Origin: Xylanimonas protaetiae
GTDB lineage: Bacteria > Actinomycetota > Actinomycetes > Actinomycetales > Cellulomonadaceae
NCBI RefSeq assembly: GCF_004135385.1
Contig: NZ_CP035493.1
Coordinates: forward strand, 2,046,001 to 2,110,000
DNA: 64,000 nucleotides
Direction: 5' to 3'
Of this stretch, positions 35,667 through 43,573 are shown one piece after another (position 1 is the stretch's first letter; every line of letters starts with the position of its first letter). The position numbers and the translations under genes are program-made. The notes under the pieces were generated by a model. It searched no databases and was not told where the DNA came from. It saw nothing but the letters and a program-made list of their open reading frames with translations.

Positions 35667-36059
35667 TCAGTTCGCGTCAGGAAGGTCGTACGCGGCCTTG
35701 ACCACCAGGACGGGCACGGCCGCGTCCAGCAGGACGCGCTGCGTGGTCGTCCCCATGACGAACGTGCCCTGGCTGGACCGCTTGCGCGCGCCGACGACGA
35801 CGAGCGTCGCGTGCACGGCCTCGGCCTCGTCGAGGATCGCGTCGGAGGGCTCGGCCTGCTCGGCGCGGAAGGCGACCGTGGGCGGGGCCAACGACGCGGG
35901 CAGGTCCGCGAGCTGGGCCGCGAGCGCCGGGGGCGTCGTGTCGCCGGGGTTGAGCATCAGGACGGCCAGGGGAGGTGGCGGCGGGCCGCCTCCGCGATGC
36001 CCGCCCGGAGCGCGGCCTCGCCGTGAGGGGAGTCGTTGCAGGCCACGAGCACGGTCATG
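35667..36059 (-). CDS. Universal stress protein family, with a suspect frame-shifted patch
   Basis: About 130 aa. The N-terminus MTVLVACNDSPHGEAALRAG and the C-terminal ATP-binding-type motif (LVVVGARKRSSQGTFVMGTTTQRVLLDAAVPVLVV in parts) are clear Usp signatures. Between them the frame as written gives HRGGGPPPPP, unlike any Usp helix, while a neighbouring frame gives IAEAARRHLP, which fits. This means one extra G near 36001-36004 and one missing C near 35967-35970 that cancel out. A double base-calling error or paired real indels would explain it. The ends of the gene are sound. Confidence 0.7.
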   Translation of the reverse strand, partial: HDRARGLQRLPSRRGRAPGGHRGGGPPPPPLAVLMLNPGDTTPPALAAQLADLPASLAPPTVAFRAEQAEPSDAILDEAEAVHATLVVVGARKRSSQGTFVMGTTTQRVLLDAAVPVLVVKAAYDLPDAN

Positions 36060-36070
36060 ACGTCACCTTC

Positions 36071-36838
36071 TCACGGCGCGAGGGCCGGGACACCCAGTCC
36101 GGCGGGAAGCATCTCGGGGAGCGACTCGCGCAGGGCTGCGAGGCGGTGCGCGCGGGCCTCGCCGGCCAGCCGGTCGGCGGGTGCGGTGATGCTGACGGCC
36201 GCGACGGGGCGGCCGTCGCGCACGACGGCGACGGCGACGCAGCTGATGCCGGGCTCGTTCTCCTCGGTCTCCTCGCCGTACCCGCGGGCGTGCGCGAGGT
36301 CGACGGCGCGCCGGAGGTCGGCGGGGTCGGCGTCGTCGCCGGCGAAGCGGCGCAGGGCGTCGTCGCCGAGGGGCGTGCCGGTGGACTCGAGCGCGGCGAG
36401 CCAGGCGCGGCCGAGCGCGGTGGTCGCGGCGGGGCGGTGCCGCCCGACGGCGGACCAGACGCGCACGGCGCGCTGCGGCTCGACCTTGTCGAGGTAGACG
36501 ATCTCGCGCCCGGCCAGGGCGCCGAGGTGGACGAGCTCGTCGACCTGCGCGCTGAGCGCGGCGAGGGCGGGGCGGAGCAGGTCGGGCAGGTTCTCCTCGC
36601 GCAGGAACGTGGTGCCGAGCACGAGCGCGGCGGCGCCGAGGCGGTAGGCGCCGTCGGCGGTCTGCTCGGCGTAGCCGCGGTGACGCAGCGCGGCGAGCGT
36701 GCGGTGCAGCGTGGCCTTGTGGACGCCGACGTCGGCGGCGAGGTCGGCGAGCGACGCCCCGGACGCCCCGGAGCGCGCGAGGGCGTCCAGTGCGAGGAGC
36801 GCCTTGTCGACGGCGCCGATCGGACTCGGGTCGGTCAC
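36071..36838 (-). CDS. IclR-family regulator of ketodeoxygluconate genes
   Basis: About 255-aa IclR regulator. The winged HTH (about 5-65) reads AVDKALLALDALARS and LAADVGVHKATLHRTLAALRHRGYA. The effector domain includes HLGALAGREIVYLDKVEPQRAVRVWSAVGR (in parts), LGRAWLAAL and GISCVAVAVVRDGRPVAAVSITAPADR (in parts). It is divergent from eda-kdgK, the arrangement of KdgR-type regulators that respond to 2-keto-3-deoxygluconate. GTG 36838 is preferred because GGAG lies about 7 nt upstream; ATG 36874 would overlap the promoter area. Confidence 0.88.
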   Translation of the reverse strand: MTDPSPIGAVDKALLALDALARSGASGASLADLAADVGVHKATLHRTLAALRHRGYAEQTADGAYRLGAAALVLGTTFLREENLPDLLRPALAALSAQVDELVHLGALAGREIVYLDKVEPQRAVRVWSAVGRHRPAATTALGRAWLAALESTGTPLGDDALRRFAGDDADPADLRRAVDLAHARGYGEETEENEPGISCVAVAVVRDGRPVAAVSITAPADRLAGEARAHRLAALRESLPEMLPAGLGVPALAP

Positions 36839-36880
36839 GGGGGTCTCCGTCCGGTAGCGTTCGTTGCGCACCATACAACG

Positions 36881-36903
36881 GGCGTTTGCTATGACGAAAC
36901 GCC
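36881..36903 (+). promoter_or_regulatory. Candidate IclR operator upstream of eda
   Basis: GGCGTTT (36881-36887) and AAACGCC (36897-36903) form a perfect inverted repeat with a 9-nt spacer, in the gap between the divergent IclR and eda genes. CATACA occurs on both sides (36873 and 36910). It is the best palindrome in the gap. Confidence 0.5.
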
Positions 36904-36937
36904 TGGGTCATACATCGAACCTAGGAGTGGAGCACCG

Positions 36938-37582
36938 ATGGTCCTCGACCGGATCGCCGCCGCCCGCATCGTCCCCGTCGTCGTCGTCGACGGCGCGGAC
37001 GAGGGCGCCCGCCTCGCCGACGCCCTCGTGGCGGGCGGCCTGCCCATCGCCGAGATCACGCTGCGCATGCCGCGCGCGCTCGACGCCATCAAGGCCGTCG
37101 TCGCCGAGCAGCCCGACGTGCTCGTCGGCGCCGGCACCGTCACCAGCGTCGCGCAGGTCGACCAGGTCGTGGAGGCCGGGGCGTCGTTCCTCGTGTCGCC
37201 TGGCACCTTCGAGCCCGTGATCCGCCGCGCCCAGGAGCTCGGCGTGCCGATCCTGCCGGGCGTCGCGACGGCGTCCGACGTCATGCGCGCCCTCGACCTC
37301 GGGCTCGAGGTCGTCAAGCTGTTCCCGGCCTCCGTCGTCGGCGGCCCCGCGGCCATCAAGGCCCTGAGCGCGCCCTTCCCGGGCCTGCGCTTCATGCCCA
37401 CGGGCGGCGTCAACGCCGCCAACCTGCACGACTACCTCGACCTGCCGGCCGTCATCGCCGCCGGTGGCTCCTGGATGGTCGAGCGCCCGCTCGTCACCGC
37501 GGGCGACTGGGCCGAGATCACGCGCCGCACCGCCGAGGCCGTCGCCCTCGCCGCCCCCGCCACGACGACCGAGGAGAGCTGA
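36938..37582 (+). CDS. eda: 2-keto-3-deoxy-6-phosphogluconate aldolase
   Basis: 214-aa class I aldolase splitting KDPG to pyruvate and glyceraldehyde-3-phosphate. The active site is complete: Glu in AEITLRMPRAL, the Schiff-base Lys in EVVKLFPAS and the phosphate-binding MPTGGVNAANL. It is first in the operon with kdgK (2 bp gap). The pair completes the pectin uronate path after KduI/KduD. ATG 36938 follows TAGGAGTGGAG. Confidence 0.95.
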   Translation: MVLDRIAAARIVPVVVVDGADEGARLADALVAGGLPIAEITLRMPRALDAIKAVVAEQPDVLVGAGTVTSVAQVDQVVEAGASFLVSPGTFEPVIRRAQELGVPILPGVATASDVMRALDLGLEVVKLFPASVVGGPAAIKALSAPFPGLRFMPTGGVNAANLHDYLDLPAVIAAGGSWMVERPLVTAGDWAEITRRTAEAVALAAPATTTEES

Positions 37583-37584
37583 CC

Positions 37585-38688
37585 ATGAGCCGGTCCATCC
37601 AGACCCGCCCCGCGGCCGAGTGCCGCTACGACATCGTCTCCCTCGGCGAGGTCATGCTGCGCCTCGACCCGGGCGACCGCCGCATCCGCACCACCCGCAC
37701 GTTCGACGTGTGGGAGGGCGGCGGCGAGTACAACGTGGCCCGCGGCCTGCGCCGCGCCTTCGGGCAGCGCGCCGCCGTCGTCACCGCGCTCGCGGACAAC
37801 GAGGTCGGCCGCCTGGTGGAGGACTTCATCCTCCAGGGCGGCGTCGACACGCAGCACATCCAGTGGAAGGCGTACGACGGCATCGGGCGCACCACGCGCA
37901 ACGGCCTGAACTTCACCGAGCGCGGCTTCGGCGTGCGCGGCGCCGTCGGCCTCTCGGACCGCGGCAACACCGCCGTCTCGCAGATGAAGCCGGGCGAGTT
38001 CGACTGGGACGGCCTGTTCGCCCAGGGCGTGCGCTGGTTCCACACCGGCGGCATCTTCGCCGCGCTGTCGGAGTCGACGGCCGACGTCGCCGAGGAGGCC
38101 ATGACGGCCGCGCGCAAGCACGGCACCGTCATCTCCTACGACCTCAACTTCCGCCCCTCGCTGTGGAAGGGCATCGGCGGCGAGGCCCGCGCGCAGGAGG
38201 TCAACAAGCGCCTCGCGTCGTTCGTCGACGTCATGATCGGCAACGAGGAGGACTTCTCCGCCTCGCTCGGCTTCGAGATCGAGGGCGTCGACGAGAACCT
38301 CACCGACCTCGACACGGGCGCCTTCCGCGCGATGATCGCCGAGGCGTCGGCGACGTACCCGAACTTCCAGGCCATCGGCACCACGCTGCGCGGCGTCAAG
38401 ACCGCCACGGTCAACGACTGGGGCGCCATCGCCTGGTCGCGCGCCGAGGGCTTCGCCGAGGCGACGCACCGCCCCGACATGGAGATCTACGACCGCGTCG
38501 GCGGCGGCGACTCCTTCGCCTCCGGCCTGGCCTACGGCCTCATGGAGCTCGACACGCTCCAGCAGGCCGTCGAGTACGGCGCCGCGCACGCGGCCATCGC
38601 GATGACGACGCCGGGCGACACCACCACGGCCACCCTGGCCGAGGTGGCGAAGCTGGCCGGCGGCGGCAGCGCCCGCGTCCAGCGCTGA
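37585..38688 (+). CDS. kdgK: 2-keto-3-deoxygluconate kinase (PfkB family)
   Basis: 367-aa PfkB sugar kinase that phosphorylates KDG to KDPG. The N-terminal signature DIVSLGEVMLRLDPGD and GGGEYNVARGL match KDG kinases, and the C-terminal ATP/anion-hole motif is in YDRVGGGDSFASGLAYGL (catalytic Asp). ISYDLNFRPSLW supports the family. It is cotranscribed with eda, and a strong hairpin follows the stop. Confidence 0.92.
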   Translation: MSRSIQTRPAAECRYDIVSLGEVMLRLDPGDRRIRTTRTFDVWEGGGEYNVARGLRRAFGQRAAVVTALADNEVGRLVEDFILQGGVDTQHIQWKAYDGIGRTTRNGLNFTERGFGVRGAVGLSDRGNTAVSQMKPGEFDWDGLFAQGVRWFHTGGIFAALSESTADVAEEAMTAARKHGTVISYDLNFRPSLWKGIGGEARAQEVNKRLASFVDVMIGNEEDFSASLGFEIEGVDENLTDLDTGAFRAMIAEASATYPNFQAIGTTLRGVKTATVNDWGAIAWSRAEGFAEATHRPDMEIYDRVGGGDSFASGLAYGLMELDTLQQAVEYGAAHAAIAMTTPGDTTTATLAEVAKLAGGGSARVQR

Positions 38689-38695
38689 GCAGGAT

Positions 38696-38735
38696 CCCGG
38701 CCCGGCGCCCCGCCGCAGGGCGGCGCCGGGCCGGG
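38696..38735. terminator. Hairpin between kdgK and LacI gene
   Basis: Perfect 14-bp stem (38696-38709 with 38722-38735), 12-nt loop, no U-tract. It lies between convergent kdgK and the LacI gene and probably terminates both. Confidence 0.7.
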
Positions 38736-38741
38736 GGCGTC

Positions 38742-39758
38742 TCAGGCGCTCTCGCGCGCGACCAGCGTCGCGGGCATCACGACGCCCGACGGCGGCTCGC
38801 CCTCGATGGCGGCCACCAGCAGGCGCACCATCTCGAACGCCAGGCGCTCGTAGGGCTGCCGCATCGTCGTCAGGGCGGGCCGGCTGCGCTCGCCCGGGCC
38901 CGAGTCGTCGAACCCCACGACGGCCACGTCGCCCGGCACCGTGAGGCCGCGGTCGTGGAGCTCCTCGATCGCGCCCAGCGCCATGATGTCGTTGTGCGCG
39001 AACACGGCGTCGACGCCGGGGTCGCGGTCCAGCAGCTCGGCCATGCCCGCGCGCCCCGAGGCACGCGCGTAGTCACCGTGCACCACCAGCCGCTCGTCGT
39101 AGGACTCGCCGAGCGCCTCGTGGTAGCCCTCGTGCCGCAGCACGCCGCCGGGCGTGCCCTCCGGCCCGGTGATCGTCGCGACGCGCCGCCGGCCGCGCGA
39201 GAGCAGGTACCGGGTGGCCTCGCGCCCGCCGAGCCGGTCGTCGGCCGTCACCGACGACACCCGTCCCTCGTGCCCCAGCGCGACGCCGAGGGTCACCGTG
39301 GGCACCTCGTGCCGCAGCAGCGTGCCCAGCATCGGGTCGGAACGGTGGGTGCTCGCCAGCATGACGCCGTCGATGTGGCGTGCCGTGACGTAGTCGACCA
39401 CGCGCCGGCGGTCGGCCTCGTCGCTGGCCATGAGAAGGACCAGCTGGAGGTCCCGGGCCGCCGTCGCCGCCGTGGCCCCGCGCAGCATGAGCGCGAAGAC
39501 CGGGTCGTCGAACAGCAGGTGCTGGGGCTCCGTGATGAGGAACCCGACGGCGCCCGAGCGGCCCGTGGCCAGGGCGCGGGCGTGGGGGTTCGCCTGGAAC
39601 CCCGTCGCGCGGATGGCCGCCTCGATGGCGGTGCGCGACTCGGCGGACACCCAGTGCCCGCCGTTGATGTAGCGGGACACGGTCCCGCGGGAGACTCCGG
39701 AGGCGGCGGCCACGTCCCGGATGGTCGGGCGCCTGCCGCCGCCTGCCGGAGACGTCAT
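38742..39758 (-). CDS. LacI-family regulator of the galacto-oligosaccharide operon
   Basis: 338-aa LacI regulator. The HTH reads TIRDVAAASGVSRGTVSRYINGGHWVS; note YINGG where most have a VLNG-type sequence, seen in the GanR/galactan branch. The sensor domain contains AVGFLITEPQHLLFDDPVFALMLRG (in parts) and VAVVGFDDSGPGERSRPALTTMRQP (in parts). ATG 39758 overlaps the permease stop (ATGA), so it is made from the importer mRNA, a feedback design. The likely target is the divergent promoter region 43317-43574. Confidence 0.87.
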   Translation of the reverse strand: MTSPAGGGRRPTIRDVAAASGVSRGTVSRYINGGHWVSAESRTAIEAAIRATGFQANPHARALATGRSGAVGFLITEPQHLLFDDPVFALMLRGATAATAARDLQLVLLMASDEADRRRVVDYVTARHIDGVMLASTHRSDPMLGTLLRHEVPTVTLGVALGHEGRVSSVTADDRLGGREATRYLLSRGRRRVATITGPEGTPGGVLRHEGYHEALGESYDERLVVHGDYARASGRAGMAELLDRDPGVDAVFAHNDIMALGAIEELHDRGLTVPGDVAVVGFDDSGPGERSRPALTTMRQPYERLAFEMVRLLVAAIEGEPPSGVVMPATLVARESA

Positions 39759-40612
39759 CCCTTGACCGCCGCCCCGGCCAGCGACGACACCAGCATCTTC
39801 TGAGTGAGCACGAAGAACATGATGAACGGGATCGCCACGAGAATCGAGCCCGCGGCGAAGTAGGTGAAGAAGTTGTTCCGGTCGGTGACGAACGAGAACA
39901 GCCCCAGCGCGATCGTCTGGTTCTGCGGGGACCGCAGCACCATGCGCGGGAAGATGAAGTCCATCCACGGCATCACGAAGCTCGTCACGCCGAGGAACAC
40001 GAGGATCGGCTTGCACACGGGCACCACGATCCGCGCCCAGATGCGGAAGCTGGTGGCCCCGTCGATCCGGGCGGCCTCGTCGAGCTCGCGCGGCACGTTG
40101 TCCATGTAGGACTTCACCATCCACGTGGTGAACGGCAGGTTCCCCGCGAGGTACACGAGCACCAGGCCCCACAGCGTGTCCAGGCCGCCGATGCGCAGCA
40201 GGATCACGAAGATCGCCACCATGCCCACGAACGACGGGAAGACGTTGAGGACGAGCATGCTCATCATGAACGACTTCTTGAACGTGAACGTGAACCGGCT
40301 GAACACGTAGGCGCCCAGCGAGGCGAGCACGAGCGTCCCGGCGGTCGTCGCCGTGGCGATGACGAACGTGTTGCGGAACCACACCAGGTAGTTCGTGCTC
40401 GTGAACAGGTGGTGGAAGTGGTCCAGGGTGAAGCCCTGGCTGAACGGCACCACCGGCATGGACGCGATCGACCGCCCGGGCGTGAACGCGGCCGCGATCA
40501 CGTGGACGATGGGCCACAGGACCGCGATCGACACCGAGCAGAGGATCACGACGATGACCGCCGTGTTGATCCGCTGGTTGCGTCTCGACTTCGCGACGTC
40601 GATGCCGGCCAT
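39755..40612 (-). CDS. Galacto-oligosaccharide ABC permease (MalG/GanQ-like)
   Basis: 285-aa permease with six predicted helices. The EAA loop [22 protein letters not shown] and the C-terminus QKMLVSSLAGAAVKG are standard. VFPSFVGMVAIFVILLRIGGLDT and the longer periplasmic loop resemble maltodextrin/galactan MalG proteins. It overlaps both neighbours by a few bases. The adjacency to a GH42 beta-galactosidase suggests galacto-oligosaccharides from RG-I side chains. Confidence 0.88.
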   Translation of the reverse strand: MAGIDVAKSRRNQRINTAVIVVILCSVSIAVLWPIVHVIAAAFTPGRSIASMPVVPFSQGFTLDHFHHLFTSTNYLVWFRNTFVIATATTAGTLVLASLGAYVFSRFTFTFKKSFMMSMLVLNVFPSFVGMVAIFVILLRIGGLDTLWGLVLVYLAGNLPFTTWMVKSYMDNVPRELDEAARIDGATSFRIWARIVVPVCKPILVFLGVTSFVMPWMDFIFPRMVLRSPQNQTIALGLFSFVTDRNNFFTYFAAGSILVAIPFIMFFVLTQKMLVSSLAGAAVKG

Positions 40613-41976
40613 CAGAGCTCACCCTCCTTGAAGGACTTCGTGCGTCGGAAGTTGTAGATCGCGAAGGGAGCGATGACCAGGAAGATCATGATCGCGAGCA
40701 CCGACGCGTTGTGGTACTGCTGCAGGTTCACGGTGAGGTTGAAGATCCAGCTCACCATGAGGTCGGTGGCGCCCGCGGACGTCGTCGTCGTGTCCGGGAG
40801 GTTCGGGCCGCCGCCTGTCAGGAAGAACACCGCGCCGAAGTTGTTGATGTTGTGCGCGAAGCTCATGATCACGAGCGGCATCGTCTGGAAGACGATCTGC
40901 GGCAGCTGGATGCGGCGGAACACCTGCCAGTCGCTTGCCCCGTCCACCTTCGCGGCCTCGATGGTCTCGGCCGGGATGGACGTCATGGTGCCCGTGACGA
41001 GCAGCATGAAGTAGGGGAAACCGACCCAGAGGTTGATCATCACCATCGTGAACCGGGCGAGGTTCGGGTCGGTGAGCCACGGGATCGCGGCGTCGGTGAT
41101 CCCGAGCGCGGCCAGCGTGCGGTTGAACGTGCCGAACGCGCCGTTGAGCATGTTCCGCCACACCAGCAGCGAGACGACGCCGGGGATGGCGTACGGCAGG
41201 ATGAAGATCGCGCGGAACAGCGGCGTGATGCGCAGCTTCGAGTTCTTCAGCACGACGGCCATGAGCATGCCGCCGACGTACGTCGTCGCCGTCGCCAGGA
41301 AGGCCCACACGAGCGTCCAGACGAACACGCGGGCGACGGCGCCGCCCCACAGGTTGTCCCCGCCGAACAGGCGGACGAAGTTGTCGAAGCCCACCCAGTC
41401 GACCGTGTTCGCCGGCGGGATGTTCGCCGGGGCCGCGTAGTTGGTGAACGCGACGAGCGCGGAGAACACCAGGGGCACGACGACGAAGAACGCGATGAGG
41501 ATGAACGTCGGGGTGAGCCCGATGATGGGGAAGGCGCGGTCGGCGACGGCGCTGAACCGCTTGTGCTTCTCGGACGGGAAGCCGCGCGTGTTGATCTCGC
41601 GGGCCGCCTTCGACGCGGACTTCACCGAGATGGCGTAGGCCGCCGCGAAGATGGCGACCACCGTGAGCACCATGACGCCGTCGATCATCATGAACAGCGA
41701 GTTGGGGCGCTCCCGGATGGGAAGGTGGGGCTGGGCCTCGCCGAGCGTGACGAGGCCGCCGATCAGGCGGACCGTCGTCGGCAGCGTCACGAGGAACACC
41801 AGCTCGACGAGCATGAAGGCGATGCCCTTGACGCGCTCCCGGAGCACGGTGACGTGCGCCAGGCCCATGAAGAGCAGGGACAACGTCCGGACCCGCCTCG
41901 GGTCCACGAGCTGTTCCCGGGCGGGGGGTGGGCTCACCGCGCTCCCGCCGAGCCGCGCTGCTACCAGGGTTGACAC
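40612..41976 (-). CDS. Galacto-oligosaccharide ABC permease (MalF/GanP-like)
   Basis: 454-aa permease, longer than the usual ~300 because of an N-terminal region with two extra helices (RVKGIAFMLVELVFLVTLP and MMIDGVMVLTVVAIFAAAYAISV). This extension is typical of MalF/GanP importers for oligosaccharides. The EAA loop is IEAAKVDGASDWQVFRRIQLPQI. It is followed by the MalG-like gene with a 1-nt overlap. Confidence 0.88.
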   Translation of the reverse strand: MSTLVAARLGGSAVSPPPAREQLVDPRRVRTLSLLFMGLAHVTVLRERVKGIAFMLVELVFLVTLPTTVRLIGGLVTLGEAQPHLPIRERPNSLFMMIDGVMVLTVVAIFAAAYAISVKSASKAAREINTRGFPSEKHKRFSAVADRAFPIIGLTPTFILIAFFVVVPLVFSALVAFTNYAAPANIPPANTVDWVGFDNFVRLFGGDNLWGGAVARVFVWTLVWAFLATATTYVGGMLMAVVLKNSKLRITPLFRAIFILPYAIPGVVSLLVWRNMLNGAFGTFNRTLAALGITDAAIPWLTDPNLARFTMVMINLWVGFPYFMLLVTGTMTSIPAETIEAAKVDGASDWQVFRRIQLPQIVFQTMPLVIMSFAHNINNFGAVFFLTGGGPNLPDTTTTSAGATDLMVSWIFNLTVNLQQYHNASVLAIMIFLVIAPFAIYNFRRTKSFKEGEL

Positions 41977-42020
41977 ACCGGCCTCCTTGCCGAGTACTGC
42001 ATGTTGCTGGGGGTGGGGGT

Positions 42021-42055
42021 GCCCGGCGCACGGGCGGCGAGCCGGTGCGCCGGGC
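42021..42055 (-). terminator. Hairpin between binding protein and MalF-like gene
   Basis: GCCCGGCGCAC (42021-42031) pairs perfectly with 42045-42055. It is placed like the hairpins at 25606 and 53479, after the binding-protein gene and before the permeases. Confidence 0.6.
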
Positions 42056-42075
42056 GGGTCGAGAGCGGCGGACCG

Positions 42076-43317
42076 CTAGTCGGCGAGGATCACCGCGGTG
42101 GCGGCGTCGAGCTCGCTCTGCGGGGTGGCGCCGTTCCAGATGTTCGCCGACGCCGAGTTCAGGGCGTCCCACACCGCGGCCATGCGGGGGATCGACGGCA
42201 TGGCGAACGAGTGCTCGAGCTGGGCGGCGAAGCCGTCGATGGCCTCGTTGTCGTAGCTGATGTCACCGGTCGAGACGCTCATGGCGCCGGTGATGTCGAC
42301 ACGCAGCTGCTGCATCTCGGGCGTGGTGAGGAACTCGGCGAAGGCCGCGGCCTCGTCCGGGTTGTCGGAGAACGCCGAGACGAACATCGTGCGCACGCCC
42401 GAGAAGGAGATCGCGGGGGTGTCCTGGCCGGGCAGCGAGAACATCGGCACGACGCCGAAGTCGACGCCCTGCTGGGTGAACGGCTCCACGTTCCACGGGC
42501 CCGTGATGTGGATCGCGGCGTTGCCGGCGGAGAACAGGCCGTCGACGGCGTCCGTCGTGAGGTCGCCGGCGGCGATCGGCAGGATCTCGCGCAGCTGCTG
42601 GAACGCCGTGAAGCCCTGGACCGAGGCGGCGGTGTTGACCTCGGGCTCGTCGGCGTTGGTGCCGTTCTCGCCGAAGAGGCGGTTGCCGTCCATGGTCATG
42701 AACGGGAACGTGTAGTAGAAGTTGCCGACGTCCATGACGAAGCCGTGCTTGCCCGGGTTCGCGGCGTTGAAGTCACGCGCGAACGTGATCAGCTCGTCGA
42801 ACGTGGACGGCGGGGTGTCGACGAGGTCGCGGTTGTAGAACATCGCGTAGGTCTCGGCGGCGACGGGGTAGCCGTACAAGGTGCCGTCGAGCGTCAGGGC
42901 CGCGACGGAGAAGTCGAGGACGTTGTCGGCGACGGCGTCGGCGTCCGGGACCGCGAGGATGAGGCCCTGCTGCTGGAGGCTGCCGAGCGTGTCGTGCGGC
43001 GCGGCGAAGACGTCCGGGCCGACGCCGGCCGGGCCGTCGAGCGCGAGCTGGGTGGCGGCGTCGCCGAGCTCGACGTTGACGAACTCGACCGTGATGTTGG
43101 GGTAGCGCTCGGTGAACGCGGCCCCTGCCTGACGGATGAACTCGTCCGGGCCCTGGAGCGACTCCCACACGGTCAGGGTGACGGGCGAGCTCGTGTCGAG
43201 GTCGTCACCGGGCGCAGGGGAGCCCGCGCCTCCTGAGCCGTTGCCGCTGCCGCACGCGGTCAGCGACAGGCCGAGGGTGGCGGCCGCGCCGGCGACGAGG
43301 ATCTTCCGAAGCTTCAT
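42076..43317 (-). CDS. Sugar ABC transporter binding lipoprotein (GanO-like)
   Basis: 413-aa family 1 binding protein. The lipoprotein signal ends in LSLTAC (Cys 22). The mature domain has SPVTLTVWESLQGPDEFIRQAGAAFTERYPNITVEFV (in parts), GVGPDVFAAPHDTLGSL and AGNAAIHITGPWNVEPF, the maltodextrin/galacto-oligosaccharide type. It is first in the minus-strand importer operon, divergent from GH42. The cargo is inferred from that neighbour. Confidence 0.88.
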   Translation of the reverse strand: MKLRKILVAGAAATLGLSLTACGSGNGSGGAGSPAPGDDLDTSSPVTLTVWESLQGPDEFIRQAGAAFTERYPNITVEFVNVELGDAATQLALDGPAGVGPDVFAAPHDTLGSLQQQGLILAVPDADAVADNVLDFSVAALTLDGTLYGYPVAAETYAMFYNRDLVDTPPSTFDELITFARDFNAANPGKHGFVMDVGNFYYTFPFMTMDGNRLFGENGTNADEPEVNTAASVQGFTAFQQLREILPIAAGDLTTDAVDGLFSAGNAAIHITGPWNVEPFTQQGVDFGVVPMFSLPGQDTPAISFSGVRTMFVSAFSDNPDEAAAFAEFLTTPEMQQLRVDITGAMSVSTGDISYDNEAIDGFAAQLEHSFAMPSIPRMAAVWDALNSASANIWNGATPQSELDAATAVILAD

Positions 43318-43488
43318 TGCTGTTCCTCTCGGGATCTGGAGACAGGAGGTCCCGGGGGTGTGGGACAGCCTGTGTCCGGTCACGGTATCGAAGCGTCGCT
43401 GCTGGTGGCGCGGGTCGCACGACCGCCTGTCGCACCCCGTCCGGGGCGTCGTTCGGCGGCAGGTAAGGGACGGATGTGCGCCACTTTC

Positions 43489-43542
43489 CGTGCACGATCC
43501 CCCGCCGTCGTCGTGGGCGAAGCAGGCTGTGACCGTGCACAG
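43489..43542. promoter_or_regulatory. Candidate operators in the galactan divergent region
   Basis: The semi-palindrome CTGTGACCGTGCACAG lies at 43527-43542, 31 bp before the GH42 start, and its CCGTGCAC core repeats at 43489-43496. They are candidate sites for the LacI regulator at 38742-39758. There are no other copies to compare, so support is weak. Confidence 0.35.
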
Positions 43543-43573
43543 TTCGTGCCGCTCATCAACGACGAGGAGACCC

